A DNA stretch of 64,000 nucleotides, from NCBI RefSeq assembly GCF_018598185.1, contig NZ_JAHESC010000013.1:1-64000 (forward strand), read 5' to 3'. Source of the stretch: Dawidia soli (GTDB lineage: Bacteria; Bacteroidota; Bacteroidia; Cytophagales; Cyclobacteriaceae). The translations under genes were made by a program, and so were the position numbers. Position 1 is the stretch's first letter; every line of letters starts with the position of its first letter. The notes under the pieces were generated by a model, which saw only the letters and a program-made list of their open reading frames with translations, was not told the origin of the DNA and made no database searches. Shown piece after piece: positions 53,564 to 63,804 of this stretch.

Positions 53564-54355
53564 ATGGACTATTCATCCGTAAGACTGGTCGCCTCCGATA
53601 TGGATGGCACCCTGCTCAACACCAAACACGAACTCAGCCCCGATTTCTTTACGATCTTCGATCGCATGCGGTCCCGGGGCATTTTATTCTCCGCGGCCAG
53701 CGGACGGCAGTATCACAACCTGTATAATTGCTTTCCGGGCATCCAGGACGACATCATCTTTATTGCCGAGAACGGCAGCTATGTGATGCATCGGGGAAAA
53801 GAGCTTCACGTCCAGCCGATGGATGCGGACCTTACCCGGGATCTCCTACGGCGCACAAAAGAGCTTCCGAACGTACTGACGATCCTCTGCGGCAAGAACA
53901 GCGCCTATATAGACAACAACGACCCGGCCTTTGTCGCACGGTTATCCATGTATTACGACAAATACGCGGTCGTCGACAACCTCCTAAACGTCGAGGGCGA
54001 TGAATTCCTGAAGATCGCTATTTGCGACCTCTCCGGCACCGAGCAGAACACGTACCCACACTTCGCGCAATACAGGGATGCGTTGCAGGTAAAAGTGTCG
54101 GGCAACGTATGGCTGGATCTTTCGCACAAGCTGGCGCACAAAGGCAAGGCGCTGGATGTCGTTCAGAAAAAATTCGGAATCGCGCCCGAGCACACCATGG
54201 TCTTTGGCGACTACCTCAACGACCTCGAAATGATGCGCGAGGCCCGCTTTAGTTTTGCCATGGAAAATGCCCATCCGGAAGTAAAGAGCGCCGCTAAATT
54301 CACGACCCGTAGCAACGACGACCGCGGGGTACTGCATATACTGGAACAGCTCTAG
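53564..54355 (+). CDS. Cof-type HAD-IIB phosphatase
   Basis: A 263-residue HAD phosphatase: catalytic ASDMDGTLLNTKHELS (nucleophile Asp in DMDGT), motif II FSAASGRQ, cap IIB region, Lys in LAHKGKALD, and motif IV VFGDYLNDLEMM. Such enzymes dephosphorylate sugar phosphates or flavin/pyridoxal phosphates; the substrate cannot be told from sequence. It starts 6 bp after the J-domain gene. Confidence 0.93.
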   Translation: MDYSSVRLVASDMDGTLLNTKHELSPDFFTIFDRMRSRGILFSAASGRQYHNLYNCFPGIQDDIIFIAENGSYVMHRGKELHVQPMDADLTRDLLRRTKELPNVLTILCGKNSAYIDNNDPAFVARLSMYYDKYAVVDNLLNVEGDEFLKIAICDLSGTEQNTYPHFAQYRDALQVKVSGNVWLDLSHKLAHKGKALDVVQKKFGIAPEHTMVFGDYLNDLEMMREARFSFAMENAHPEVKSAAKFTTRSNDDRGVLHILEQL

Positions 54356-54492
54356 GGCATACTTCATCTGCCCGCCAGCGGATGATCTCCGCCCGATTCC
54401 GAACAAGCCGGACGTGCTAAACACTGTCTACGCCTGAAAAACTGTATAGATCTACGGTATGGTTCTTGACTGTCCTCTCAAAACCAATTACC

Positions 54493-55230
54493 ATGAAATC
54501 CCTTGCCCCGTCCATCCTTACCGTAGCGGCGTTGATCTTCGCCTGCACGAACCTATTGGCGCAGAACAAAAAGATCCTGGTCGACGTCGGCCATGGCCAG
54601 CGATTCTACAGCGACCCTGCCGACAAGATCTCTACGGAGCTTGTCCCTACCGACCGGCTGAACTACATGACCGGAGAGCTCACCAGGAACGGCTCCGCCC
54701 ACGACGCATCGATCGGTTATCTGAAAAAAAACATTTCTACGGATGCGCTCGCCGAAGGCGATCTGCTTTTCATCCACGCCCCTTCCGTGAAGTATACCGC
54801 TGACGAATGCAAGGCGATCGAACGATTTATCAAGAAAGGTGGCTCGTTGTTTATCGTGATGGACGAGGACTATTGGGGCACGCTGGCACAGGTCAACGTA
54901 AACGACATCGTTACCCCCTTTGGTATCACGTTTAAAACCGACAACCCCGACAAAGCGTCTGGCGGGCATTCCCAACCCGGAGTGGTCACGAAGACGAAGT
55001 ATTCCATCCCGGCGCACGGTGCGCGTCTTGTAGAAGGTGGTAAACCTTTCGCCTATAACAACGCGACCGAGGAGAATCCGTTCGGAGTATACGCAGAAAC
55101 AACCGGGGGCGGCAAGATCATTGCCATGGGCGAAGGCATGGTATCGTTGTACATGACCAGCTGGGAGGGCGTGAACGACTACCAGTGCGCCGAGTTTATG
55201 GGAGACGTGATCGGGTGGTTGTTGAAGTAA
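54493..55230 (+). CDS. Secreted GATase-like (DUF4350-type) protein
   Basis: A 245-residue protein with a signal peptide (MKSLAPSILTVAALIFACTNLLAQ; start ATG 54493). The mature part resembles the type 1 glutamine amidotransferase-like domain of GldG/DUF4350 proteins: ILVDVGHGQRFYSDPAD, GDLLFIHAPS, IKKGGSLFIVMDEDYWG, GGKIIAMGEGMVSLY and the late ECAEF-like helix. No catalytic Cys is visible, so it is likely binding or structural. The stop lies 9 bp from the convergent gene. Confidence 0.8.
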   Translation: MKSLAPSILTVAALIFACTNLLAQNKKILVDVGHGQRFYSDPADKISTELVPTDRLNYMTGELTRNGSAHDASIGYLKKNISTDALAEGDLLFIHAPSVKYTADECKAIERFIKKGGSLFIVMDEDYWGTLAQVNVNDIVTPFGITFKTDNPDKASGGHSQPGVVTKTKYSIPAHGARLVEGGKPFAYNNATEENPFGVYAETTGGGKIIAMGEGMVSLYMTSWEGVNDYQCAEFMGDVIGWLLK

Positions 55231-55239
55231 CACCGGTCA

Positions 55240-56031
55240 TTAGAGGCTTCTTCCAAACCTCGCCCAATCAAAACCGCTGTCCGCGCGATTATGCTTCAGC
55301 GCGGGAATCTGCGTGGTCACGATTATGGTCGTGCCGGGGATCTCGGCCCTGTGGTGCTGCGGGATCTCCTGTTTTGTTCCTTTCACCATGGCGAATTCGG
55401 CCTGCCCGAAAAACTCCTGGATGGATCGTTTCAACTGGTTAATATTATTCATGCCGTAGAAGAGGACCACCGGGGGCTTGTGTTCCTGAATTTTGGCCAG
55501 GATGGTTTGTATGCGGTGCGGATATACCTGCTCCTCGTATAACTTCCGTGTTTTGAGCATGCTCTTCTGCGGGAGGTCCAGCCAGCTATAGTACCAGGCG
55601 TGGTTGTGCGGGCTGGGGAGTGGATACAATGCGATCAACGCTTCGGAGGTACGGGTGAAATCGTTCTTTTGATAGTCGAGAAGGTCCGGCAGCGCTCTGC
55701 CCTGGCCGCCGTGCGCAAAAGCAATCAGGTTCTTCCAGATGCCGTGCAAAATGGCATGGTCGCCAAACCTGTAGTCGTAGAGCGTAGCGAACATGCTGGC
55801 GCGTGGCCCATCCGTTCGGAATGCTACATGCCGGTACAGGTCGCGGAGGTCGCAAAGCGCGGGAGGTTCGACTGCCCTCAGGTTATGGAAATAATCGAAC
55901 TTCTCGGCCACTTCTTCCGGCAGATCGCCTCCACCTTCTTCATACCCGATAAACCATACGGGCGAGTTCCAGGATCCGAATCCGTAAAAGTTATCGAGCC
56001 AGTATTGAAGTGTATGTTCCTTTATCAACAT
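55240..56031 (-). CDS. Protein of unknown function, possible uracil-DNA-glycosylase-like fold
   Basis: A 263-residue cytosolic protein. The N-terminal VWFIGYEEGGGDLPEE and the C-terminal VVLFYGMNNINQL and TTIIVTTQIPALKH strand-loop segments recall the uracil-DNA glycosylase-like superfamily, but no diagnostic catalytic motif is certain. The gene lies 21 bp after the DUF3686 ATPase gene on the same strand, so it may be the last gene of that operon. Confidence 0.7.
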   Translation of the reverse strand: MLIKEHTLQYWLDNFYGFGSWNSPVWFIGYEEGGGDLPEEVAEKFDYFHNLRAVEPPALCDLRDLYRHVAFRTDGPRASMFATLYDYRFGDHAILHGIWKNLIAFAHGGQGRALPDLLDYQKNDFTRTSEALIALYPLPSPHNHAWYYSWLDLPQKSMLKTRKLYEEQVYPHRIQTILAKIQEHKPPVVLFYGMNNINQLKRSIQEFFGQAEFAMVKGTKQEIPQHHRAEIPGTTIIVTTQIPALKHNRADSGFDWARFGRSL

Positions 56032-56052
56032 GCGGCCAAATCGTCCTGACTG

Positions 56053-59000
56053 TTATGGTTTTCTCTGAATTGCTTTTGCAATCGCCTCGAGGTGTTCATT
56101 AAACGAGCTCAACTGGACGAGCATCTGACCCGACGTGTCGTTTTCGCTCAGCATTCCAAACTTATTATTCTTTATGAAGATTTCCTTGATCTGCGTCCAG
56201 CGTTTTCTCTCCTGGTCGTTCTGAAAACCTGCAATCTCTTTTAGTCGAAGCAGATTGGCTTCTGCATCCGATGTCAGGGTTTGAGACTCCCCTTCGTAAT
56301 GGGCAAGAATCAAGGTATTCACTTCCTCGAGATTCATCAGCGGAACCACTTTGCCCGCCATCTTATTCATATTCCGGTATGACCCCTGCAACTTAAAGGC
56401 TGGTTCGGTGCGGTAGGCATCTTTCATGGCGGCACTCGCAATGTACTGCTGATTCACGAGCATCACCACATCCCGGATCCGTACGATGCTCCGGAGGACT
56501 GCCACGGCATCATCTATTTCCTGCCGGCTATAATTCCCCTCCAATTCAGGCAACATGTCGCTGCCCGTCTCGACATGACCGATGAGCTTGTACAGGTCGT
56601 CGAAGCTCCGGCTACTGATGCGCTGCAGGTATCGGCTCTCGGCGACACAGTTTTCGATCAAACTGAGTTTGAACAGCTGATCGGAGCTTCCGATCACATC
56701 GCCGAGGTTATAGACATCTGCGCGGTTTGCCAACATGTCCGGGATCTTAAACTGCTCACCACTCTCGGTATACGGGTTGCCGGCCATCACCACGCAAAAG
56801 CGTTTGCCCCGCAGATCATAGGTTTTGCTTTCGCCTTCAAAAATACCATCCATTTTCCGCTGACCGTCGGCCAGCGAAATGAACTTCTGCAGAAACTCGG
56901 GACTACAATGCTGAATGTCGTCGACATATAACATCACGTTGTCGGCCATTTCAAACGAAAGGTTTACCTTCTGCAGCTCCGCCCGCGCGCCCGATGTGGT
57001 CGCTTCCTGGGGGTCAATGGACGTGATCCTGTGTCCGATGGTAGGGCCATTAATTTTCACAAAGTGAAGGCCCATTGCTTTCGCCAGGTACTCCATCAAC
57101 GTTGTCTTTCCATAGCCCGGCGGCGAGACCAGCAATAACATGCCCATGCGTGCCGTGCGCTTGTCATCACCGGCAGCGCCGATCTGTTTGGCAAGATTGG
57201 CGCCGATCAGGGGAAAGTATACTTCGTTGATCAGACGGTTACGAACAAACGAGCTCAATACTTTCGGCTCCAATTCACTGATCTTTAACTGCTGACGATA
57301 GTCCCGCGCCAGCTGCTCCTTGAGCTGGTTGAACGAGATGAATGCCGGGACGACCGCATCAAAATAGTCTCGCATCTTCTTTACGAAGTGATGAAAGCTC
57401 AGGGAATATATCCCATCACCGTGAATCACCGCATGCGTGCCCTTTAGTCCGGTCAGGTCCATGCTATCCGCCGCCGCCCGCTCTCTGTAAGCATGATTCT
57501 TAAAAAGAAGCAGGCAACCCGCCTCATCGACGTATTGCGCATCGACGGCAACAGACTGTGTTTGAAGAAATGCCTGCAACCAGCTTTGGATTATATGAAA
57601 TCGCTCTGCTGTGTCGAAATCCGTGCTATTCACTTCCTGCAAAAACGAAGCAGTCTTCTTGTGCGCGTGTAAATACTCGTCGAACGCCTTCTTGAGATGC
57701 AGTGCTTGTTGACTACAGGTGAAATACCTGCCGGTCGAAAGCTCTGCATATAAATACTGTGCTACCTCGTTTGCTTCTACGGATCCATACGCAATCTTTG
57801 ACTGCACGAACCGAGATGACAGTTCCTTTTCCACGAATCCGGCGCGTTTGCTCTCAGGAAAACTCTCCTGTATGGCATAGGCTGCGGCAATCAACTGCTG
57901 AAGCTTATTGCCGGAACCTTCGTCCAATCCAAACCAGAACAGCTGCGCGGCGACACGTACGGCAGGCGAAAATCGAAGGATCCCCAATTCCGCCTGAAGC
58001 TTCCGGAGGCCTTGGTAAATAAGGGCTGCATCGGTATTATGCACGCCCTTGAGATAGGCTGCTGCATAATCACGCTCTGTCCGGTCATTCAGGAAAGCCT
58101 CGTAGTTCCACGATGCAGGCTGCTGAAGACTTTCGAGGTAGGTCTGATACGCGAGGTATTCAGAACGATAGATCGCCATGTTCTCTGATATCAATTCCTG
58201 CTCCCAGATGGCCCGGTGCTGATAGAGGGATTCCGCGGTAACCTGTTTATAAAAGCTGGTGCCCAGGAGATGAAAATACAACTTCTCATTTTTGCGAATG
58301 ATCGTCAGATCCAGCACCTGTTTATTGACCACGAACTTGTAATTGCCGAGTGCGATGATATTCTGACCATCAGCAAAAAGATCGGTTTTGTCTTTGAGAT
58401 TTCGCAACGCCGTCTCCTGCGCCACCTTCACCAGGTTTTCCAGGTTTTCCGCTTTCGCTACGTCACCAAGATCTCGCAGCTCATCCACGAGGCTACGCAC
58501 CTTATCGACCATCAGGTCGGTCGAAAAGAACGCATAGATACTTTCCTTATCGTTAAAGGACTGCGCCTTATTTTCGATGTTCTTCAGAACCCGTAAACCA
58601 ACCTGCTCCAACGCCGTCGTACGTTTATTCAACTGTGCGACCAGCATTTCCTTTTTGCCGTTGAACGCCTTGACGACCTCATCACGCTTATCGGCTATCT
58701 TAAGCACAAACTCATCAAAGTCAGCGAACTTACTTTCGAGGTCCTCCACCTGAATACTCACCTTCGTAAAATACTCTTCGCATTTCTCGGGGGACGTCGA
58801 AAGATCGAGGAAGTTTACGATACTCTGATCGAGCAACGTAAGTTGTGCATAAAACTGGCCTGTCGACTCCTGCGTTCTCAACGCGGTTGTCATGCGCACC
58901 AGCTCTGCCTTCACCTCGTTCAGGGATGCGAAAATCAGGGAGATCTTTTCGACGATGCGGGTGGTTTGCGTCGTGTCTTCGATCTTCAGGCTGTTCAGGA

Positions 59001-60894
59001 TATCGATAAGCATCTCCAGGCTGGTGGAAATCTCCTTTATCGCGAGCTGCACGGGCTGTGCATCGATCACTTTTGTCACGGCGCCGACTGCCTTTTTGAG
59101 CGTGGAAACTTTGGCCTCATAGGGCGCGAGCGCTTCTTCCTTCAGCAAAAAAGCGACGGTATCCTGCGAAAGCGAGCTGTTATACTGCGCAAGCGTCTCT
59201 TTGAGTGCCGCGACCGCGGCGTTATCAATGTAACGCACATTTTGCAAATCGATGACGGTCCCCTGTGTGCTTCGGATGCCGGCGAGCAGACTTACCAACT
59301 GATCCAGCGACGTGATCGTTGCGCCCTTGATATCCACCACCAGCTGGTCCACCCGCTTCTGCGTCGCCACGAGATTGTCCTTGGCGTGCTGGCGTTGGGC
59401 CTGCACCTTGGCGAACTCGTCGATGGCTGTGTTGGCGATATTCCGGATCTGAATCAGCGGCGTTGCAAGGTCGAACGTGCTTTGGTCTTTTAACCAGAAA
59501 TACGAATCGACAATATCGTTCGCGCGCTTATGGATGTCTTCGTAAAGATCTTCATAGGTATCTTCTTTTTGCAAAAGCTGGATGACCTCCTGACTTTCGC
59601 TCATGGCACTCACTATATCCTTGTTCCCGATCTTATACAAGACATTGCTGCTCATCGTCGTATTTTCCTGGAGCGTCGCGGTATACGGCGTTTGCCAGAT
59701 CTGTACCTGGTGATGTCGCACGGCTTCATTCTCGGATCGGAAATAAACCAACATTCCATCGTGGAACACTGTAAACCCGCTGCAGATGATCGGCGTCTCC
59801 ACTTGCTGCGCGATCATATTGTATGACATCAGCACATAGGTATTGGCCTGCTTTTGATAGAATACATATAAGAAATCCTCACCGTTGGGGGACGCGACGC
59901 TCGTATCGAACTCCAAATCGGAAACCGGCAGCTCAAATATCTTATGCTCCCCGTTTTGAAGGTAATAGCCATTCGGAAAAATTATCCCCTGGTTGTCGGG
60001 CAGCAAAACAGCGGCATCGAGCAAACTATTGATGGAAATAACCTGCCGCGTGCGCACATTAAAAACATAGGCGCGAAAGCTCTCGCCATAGGGTCTTATC
60101 TTGATGGGAATGATATTCCCAAGATCCGCATAGTGATATTCCGCATCATCCAGTTGCTGATCTTTGTTTAAAACGGGCTCCGAATAGATCCCTTGCCCTG
60201 AATCCGTATTGTTCTCAATTTTAAAGGTGATATCGCCATGGATGGCTTCGATAAATACCTTGTCTAAGATCGATATGTGCGGATATAACCCCAGCCGACG
60301 ATTATTGAGATCGGTCTTGATCCAATCGAATTCATGCTGTGGTGCTTTTTTTACCTCGTGAATGCTCCGGTCATCGAGGTATACGAGCTTGTCGTCCTTG
60401 ATCAGCCATTTAAAGGCTTTCCGGTCGTCCGGGCTCTTACTGGTTTGGAAAACCATGTAAAGGTGATTCTCTGTCTTGACAAATTTGGCAAAGATCGAGT
60501 CCCTATAGTATTTATATAAATTGCTGAAGTCTGTCGCAAAACTCTCGTCCTCAATCAGCGTCGGCGGCACCGGATCGAAATGGTCGCTGGTAAATTTATA
60601 GATGCTGAATACATCGCTGAGCTTGATGTTTTCGCGCAAACCAAAGTGAACATTATAACCGAAGAGGGTGAGATTATCAAAGGCCATAATACCACGCGCC
60701 ACACCGCTGTTGACGGTAGTGATGCGTTGATTGGCGATCAGCTGAAATCCCGTGGAATTGAAGATCTCCTTACGGGCGGCATTCAGCTTTGCCAGCCTTT
60801 CTACCAAATTCAACCTCTGTTCTTCCAGTCGCTTCCGGAGGATTTCAAATGTTCCGGAATCCAATGTATTATTTGTATTCTCTGTGCCTGCCAT
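56053..60894 (-). CDS. DUF3686 'DNA repair ATPase', very large AAA+ protein
   Basis: A 1613-residue protein. The N-terminal half matches the DUF3686/DNA-repair ATPase type (ERLAKLNAARKEIFNSTGFQL, propeller-like DDRSIHEVKK and EVKKAPQHEFDWIKTD). A long coiled-coil stretch follows (about 440-900). The C-terminal AAA+ module has Walker A VSPPGYGKTTLMEYLA (about 1259), Walker B VMLYVDDIQH (about 1321) and FCVVMAGNPYTESGEQF (sensor 1). The ATG at 60894 gives MAGTENTNN; 60936 is possible. The repair name is historical; the operon (PspA, YqiJ-like, flotillin) points to membrane-stress work. Confidence 0.9.
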   Translation of the reverse strand: MAGTENTNNTLDSGTFEILRKRLEEQRLNLVERLAKLNAARKEIFNSTGFQLIANQRITTVNSGVARGIMAFDNLTLFGYNVHFGLRENIKLSDVFSIYKFTSDHFDPVPPTLIEDESFATDFSNLYKYYRDSIFAKFVKTENHLYMVFQTSKSPDDRKAFKWLIKDDKLVYLDDRSIHEVKKAPQHEFDWIKTDLNNRRLGLYPHISILDKVFIEAIHGDITFKIENNTDSGQGIYSEPVLNKDQQLDDAEYHYADLGNIIPIKIRPYGESFRAYVFNVRTRQVISINSLLDAAVLLPDNQGIIFPNGYYLQNGEHKIFELPVSDLEFDTSVASPNGEDFLYVFYQKQANTYVLMSYNMIAQQVETPIICSGFTVFHDGMLVYFRSENEAVRHHQVQIWQTPYTATLQENTTMSSNVLYKIGNKDIVSAMSESQEVIQLLQKEDTYEDLYEDIHKRANDIVDSYFWLKDQSTFDLATPLIQIRNIANTAIDEFAKVQAQRQHAKDNLVATQKRVDQLVVDIKGATITSLDQLVSLLAGIRSTQGTVIDLQNVRYIDNAAVAALKETLAQYNSSLSQDTVAFLLKEEALAPYEAKVSTLKKAVGAVTKVIDAQPVQLAIKEISTSLEMLIDILNSLKIEDTTQTTRIVEKISLIFASLNEVKAELVRMTTALRTQESTGQFYAQLTLLDQSIVNFLDLSTSPEKCEEYFTKVSIQVEDLESKFADFDEFVLKIADKRDEVVKAFNGKKEMLVAQLNKRTTALEQVGLRVLKNIENKAQSFNDKESIYAFFSTDLMVDKVRSLVDELRDLGDVAKAENLENLVKVAQETALRNLKDKTDLFADGQNIIALGNYKFVVNKQVLDLTIIRKNEKLYFHLLGTSFYKQVTAESLYQHRAIWEQELISENMAIYRSEYLAYQTYLESLQQPASWNYEAFLNDRTERDYAAAYLKGVHNTDAALIYQGLRKLQAELGILRFSPAVRVAAQLFWFGLDEGSGNKLQQLIAAAYAIQESFPESKRAGFVEKELSSRFVQSKIAYGSVEANEVAQYLYAELSTGRYFTCSQQALHLKKAFDEYLHAHKKTASFLQEVNSTDFDTAERFHIIQSWLQAFLQTQSVAVDAQYVDEAGCLLLFKNHAYRERAAADSMDLTGLKGTHAVIHGDGIYSLSFHHFVKKMRDYFDAVVPAFISFNQLKEQLARDYRQQLKISELEPKVLSSFVRNRLINEVYFPLIGANLAKQIGAAGDDKRTARMGMLLLVSPPGYGKTTLMEYLAKAMGLHFVKINGPTIGHRITSIDPQEATTSGARAELQKVNLSFEMADNVMLYVDDIQHCSPEFLQKFISLADGQRKMDGIFEGESKTYDLRGKRFCVVMAGNPYTESGEQFKIPDMLANRADVYNLGDVIGSSDQLFKLSLIENCVAESRYLQRISSRSFDDLYKLIGHVETGSDMLPELEGNYSRQEIDDAVAVLRSIVRIRDVVMLVNQQYIASAAMKDAYRTEPAFKLQGSYRNMNKMAGKVVPLMNLEEVNTLILAHYEGESQTLTSDAEANLLRLKEIAGFQNDQERKRWTQIKEIFIKNNKFGMLSENDTSGQMLVQLSSFNEHLEAIAKAIQRKP

Positions 60895-61032
60895 TACGAA
60901 AAAATATAAACACCGATAAACGCCATGCCTGTGCAAATTAATGCCCGATCCGAACGGGGAGCTTCATCGATGGTTTGCTCCATGCTTCAATGGATTCCGA
61001 CGCAGGGAGCTAACCATCGATGTTAGATATAC

Positions 61033-63060
61033 TTACAACTTCCTGTTAGACAACCCCAGGCTGCTGGCCAGGTTGGCAAGGTTCAGCAGCGACGGACGAT
61101 CTTCTTCCGAGCTATTCTGCTGCATTTTCAGGATGAGGCTGGAAATGGTCAGGTTTTTAATATCGTTCGTGGTGATATTGTATTTCTCGGCGAACTGACG
61201 GATACGGGGTAACAGGTCTCCACCATTTTCGCCGTCACCCAAGAGTGCTGTTTTGAGCTGTGTGGCGTTTTCGCTTTCATTGATCAGACGATCGAAACCT
61301 TTTGCATTCGAGACCTGGTTGACAATATTCTGGAAGAACATCGTTTCACCACCCACGATATCGATTCGCGCAGATTTCAACGCCTCGCCCAAGATGACGG
61401 CTTGTGAATCGGCAATGTGTTTCTGAATATCGATCTGCGCGAGCGCGATGTCTTTTTCCTTGGTGAGTAACAGCTTAAACTCTTCGTGATCTTTTCCAAC
61501 GGCGTCCAGGTTTTTCATCGCTTCTGCCTTCTCCTGAATACCGGCAGCCTCTGCCAGCGCCTTCTCTTTCGTAACTTCCGCCTGGCTCAAACCTTCTTTG
61601 CGTTTTGCTTCCGCCACTTTCTCGATAACCGTCGCATCGACAATACCCTGTCTCTCGGATGCCTCCGCTTTGGCCATCATAACCTCCGCTTCCGAGAGGC
61701 CACGCGTTGCTTCTTCCCGTGCTTGCGCTTCTGCAAGTATCTTCCGTGCCTCCGCCTGTTTCACCGCGGCTTCTTTCTTCGCTTCGGCATCGATCACCAA
61801 TTGTTTCGCTTTTTCTTCTGCGGCTTTCTTTTCAGCCTCGGCAGCCTTCACCGTATAGATGAGCTTCTCTTCGGCCTGCTGGCTGGCCTGTGTGATCCCC
61901 ACCGTCTTATTACGCTCCACCTGACGGAAAGCTTCCAGGTCTTTTACGCCTTGTTGCTCTTCCACTACGCCTTTCTCCAGACGCACGCGATCACGAATAA
62001 CATCCTGGATGTTCTTACGCTCTACCTCTACGGTTTTCTCTTTTTCAATTTGTGCCAGTGTTACGATCTTCTCGCGCTCGGTGGCCTCGAGAGCACGATC
62101 CTTTTCCACGCGTTCCGTTTCAACGGCATCTGTCCGTTGTTTGTTCTTCTCTGCGATGATGATCTGGCGCAACTTGTTTTCTTCCTGCACGGCCAGGGAC
62201 TCTTCCGTTTTGATCCGCACTGTTTCGGATTTTAGTCTTTCTTCTTCGCGTACTTTAATAATCTCCGCTTGCTCGCGTGCACGCACGTTGTCGATCTCCC
62301 TACGCTGCTTTTCTTCCTTCTCGGCCATCTGACGTTCCAGTTCCAGGATGGACTCGCGCGCCTCAACGTCCTGCTTCTTGATCACACGCTCTTCTTCCCG
62401 TTTGATGAGATTGGATTTTATATTCTGCGCGGCTGTAAGCTCCGTGATCTTCTTGATGCCCTCGGAGTCCAGGATGTTTTGCGGGCTGAGGAATTTTATC
62501 TCGGTCTGCTCAAGAAAGTCAATCGCACAGTCGTCCAGAATGTAACCGTTCAGATCGGTTCCGATAATATTCAGGATCTCCGTCCTAAATTCGCGGCGGG
62601 CTTCATACAGCTCGATAAAGTCGAACTTCTTGCCTACTGTCTTCAGGGCCTCCGAGAATTTTGCCTCGAAAAGGTTGCGGAGTGTTTCGGTATCGCTGGC
62701 GCGTTCGGTACCGATGATTTGCGCCACATTCAACACGTCGTCTACGTTCTTATTTACGCGAACGAAGAACGCTACTTTGATATCCGCGCGGATGTTGTCC
62801 TTACAAATCAGGCCATCCTGCTCGAGGCGGTCTATCTGCAATTTTTTCACCGAGATATCCATGATCTCCATTTGGTGAAGGATGGGAACTACATACATTC
62901 CCTTGTTGAAGGCGACTTTGCCACCACCAACCCCGGTACGCACAATTGCCTTGCCCTGCGGGATTTTTTTGTAAAAAGTCGCAAACGCAAAGAGAATAAT
63001 AAAGATAATGAATGCGATTCCGCCAATAAGCAATAAGCTAATACCGCCAAGTAGGTCCAT
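61033..63060 (-). CDS. Flotillin family protein (YqiK-like)
   Basis: A 675-residue flotillin. One N-terminal membrane segment (5-30, IIFIILFAFATFY) precedes an SPFH/band-7 domain (about 32-200; KAIVRTGVGGGKVAFNKGMYVVPI). A very long Glu/Lys/Ala-rich coiled coil (about 205-560) leads to the C-terminal oligomerisation part (IDIVGGETMFFQNIVNQVS). It organises membrane microdomains. It lies 58 bp after the YqiJ-like gene and 138 bp before the ATPase gene. Confidence 0.94.
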   Translation of the reverse strand: MDLLGGISLLLIGGIAFIIFIILFAFATFYKKIPQGKAIVRTGVGGGKVAFNKGMYVVPILHQMEIMDISVKKLQIDRLEQDGLICKDNIRADIKVAFFVRVNKNVDDVLNVAQIIGTERASDTETLRNLFEAKFSEALKTVGKKFDFIELYEARREFRTEILNIIGTDLNGYILDDCAIDFLEQTEIKFLSPQNILDSEGIKKITELTAAQNIKSNLIKREEERVIKKQDVEARESILELERQMAEKEEKQRREIDNVRAREQAEIIKVREEERLKSETVRIKTEESLAVQEENKLRQIIIAEKNKQRTDAVETERVEKDRALEATEREKIVTLAQIEKEKTVEVERKNIQDVIRDRVRLEKGVVEEQQGVKDLEAFRQVERNKTVGITQASQQAEEKLIYTVKAAEAEKKAAEEKAKQLVIDAEAKKEAAVKQAEARKILAEAQAREEATRGLSEAEVMMAKAEASERQGIVDATVIEKVAEAKRKEGLSQAEVTKEKALAEAAGIQEKAEAMKNLDAVGKDHEEFKLLLTKEKDIALAQIDIQKHIADSQAVILGEALKSARIDIVGGETMFFQNIVNQVSNAKGFDRLINESENATQLKTALLGDGENGGDLLPRIRQFAEKYNITTNDIKNLTISSLILKMQQNSSEEDRPSLLNLANLASSLGLSNRKL

Positions 63061-63118
63061 AGTCAGAAAAGTTTTAAGGTTAGATGTTATTATGTGTGTA
63101 AATCAATTGCGAAACGCT

Positions 63119-63787
63119 TCAGGTAATGCTGGAGAGCGTGATTTCCGGTACAACCAGGTAAAATTTCTTATCGGTTGATTCGCCGGCAATCATTACCTCC
63201 GAATCGTATGCGATCGATTCGCCTGTTTTGCTTTTTACGTTGACACGGATGATATCACTCTGTATTTTCACCTCCGCGGCGCCGATGGTATCGCCTGAAA
63301 TGGTACTTTTCATTCGGGCAATCCTCCCTAACAATTCCTGCGGTTCTTCTCCATTATAGCCCATGGAATGATAAACTTTGACCAACGGTTTGGTTGCATA
63401 CCGGGTAATCAGATACGCGATAAAAAAAACCGGCAGAAGAATGGCAACAGATCTCCAGCCCCAGCTTGCCAAGCCTAAAAATATCGATGACGTCAAGGTA
63501 ATAACCCAGGCCAGTAATTTAAATACAGAATATACGACCATGAACGGGACCTTCCCGATGTTTACGAATTCCAGCGTCTTCTGGAAAAAAGATGCGTCTG
63601 CCGCGTCTGCGTCAACGTCGGTATCGAGGTCTGTTCCGTGCCCGGCAAAATCGCTGTCCGCGCCAGAATCCCCGAACAAGTCTCCTGCGAAAAATGTGAT
63701 GATCCAATAAATAGCTGTCACGCCTGTAAGAATGGTCATGATCGCGTTGCTCAGCGGGTGAAACAGGAGATCTTTTATACTTGACAT
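63119..63787 (-). CDS. YqiJ-like membrane protein with OB-fold (NfeD-type)
   Basis: A 222-residue membrane protein. Hydrophobic segments lie at about 15-36 and 80-130, separated by an Asp-rich loop (FAGHGTDLDTDVDADAAD). The C-terminal OB-like beta barrel (about 145-222) has LLGRIARMKSTISGDTIGAAEVKI. NfeD/YqiJ proteins pair with flotillins, and the next gene is a flotillin. It lies 17 bp after pspA. Confidence 0.88.
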   Translation of the reverse strand: MSSIKDLLFHPLSNAIMTILTGVTAIYWIITFFAGDLFGDSGADSDFAGHGTDLDTDVDADAADASFFQKTLEFVNIGKVPFMVVYSVFKLLAWVITLTSSIFLGLASWGWRSVAILLPVFFIAYLITRYATKPLVKVYHSMGYNGEEPQELLGRIARMKSTISGDTIGAAEVKIQSDIIRVNVKSKTGESIAYDSEVMIAGESTDKKFYLVVPEITLSSIT

Positions 63788-63804
63788 CGGGATGTTGAGT
63801 ATTT

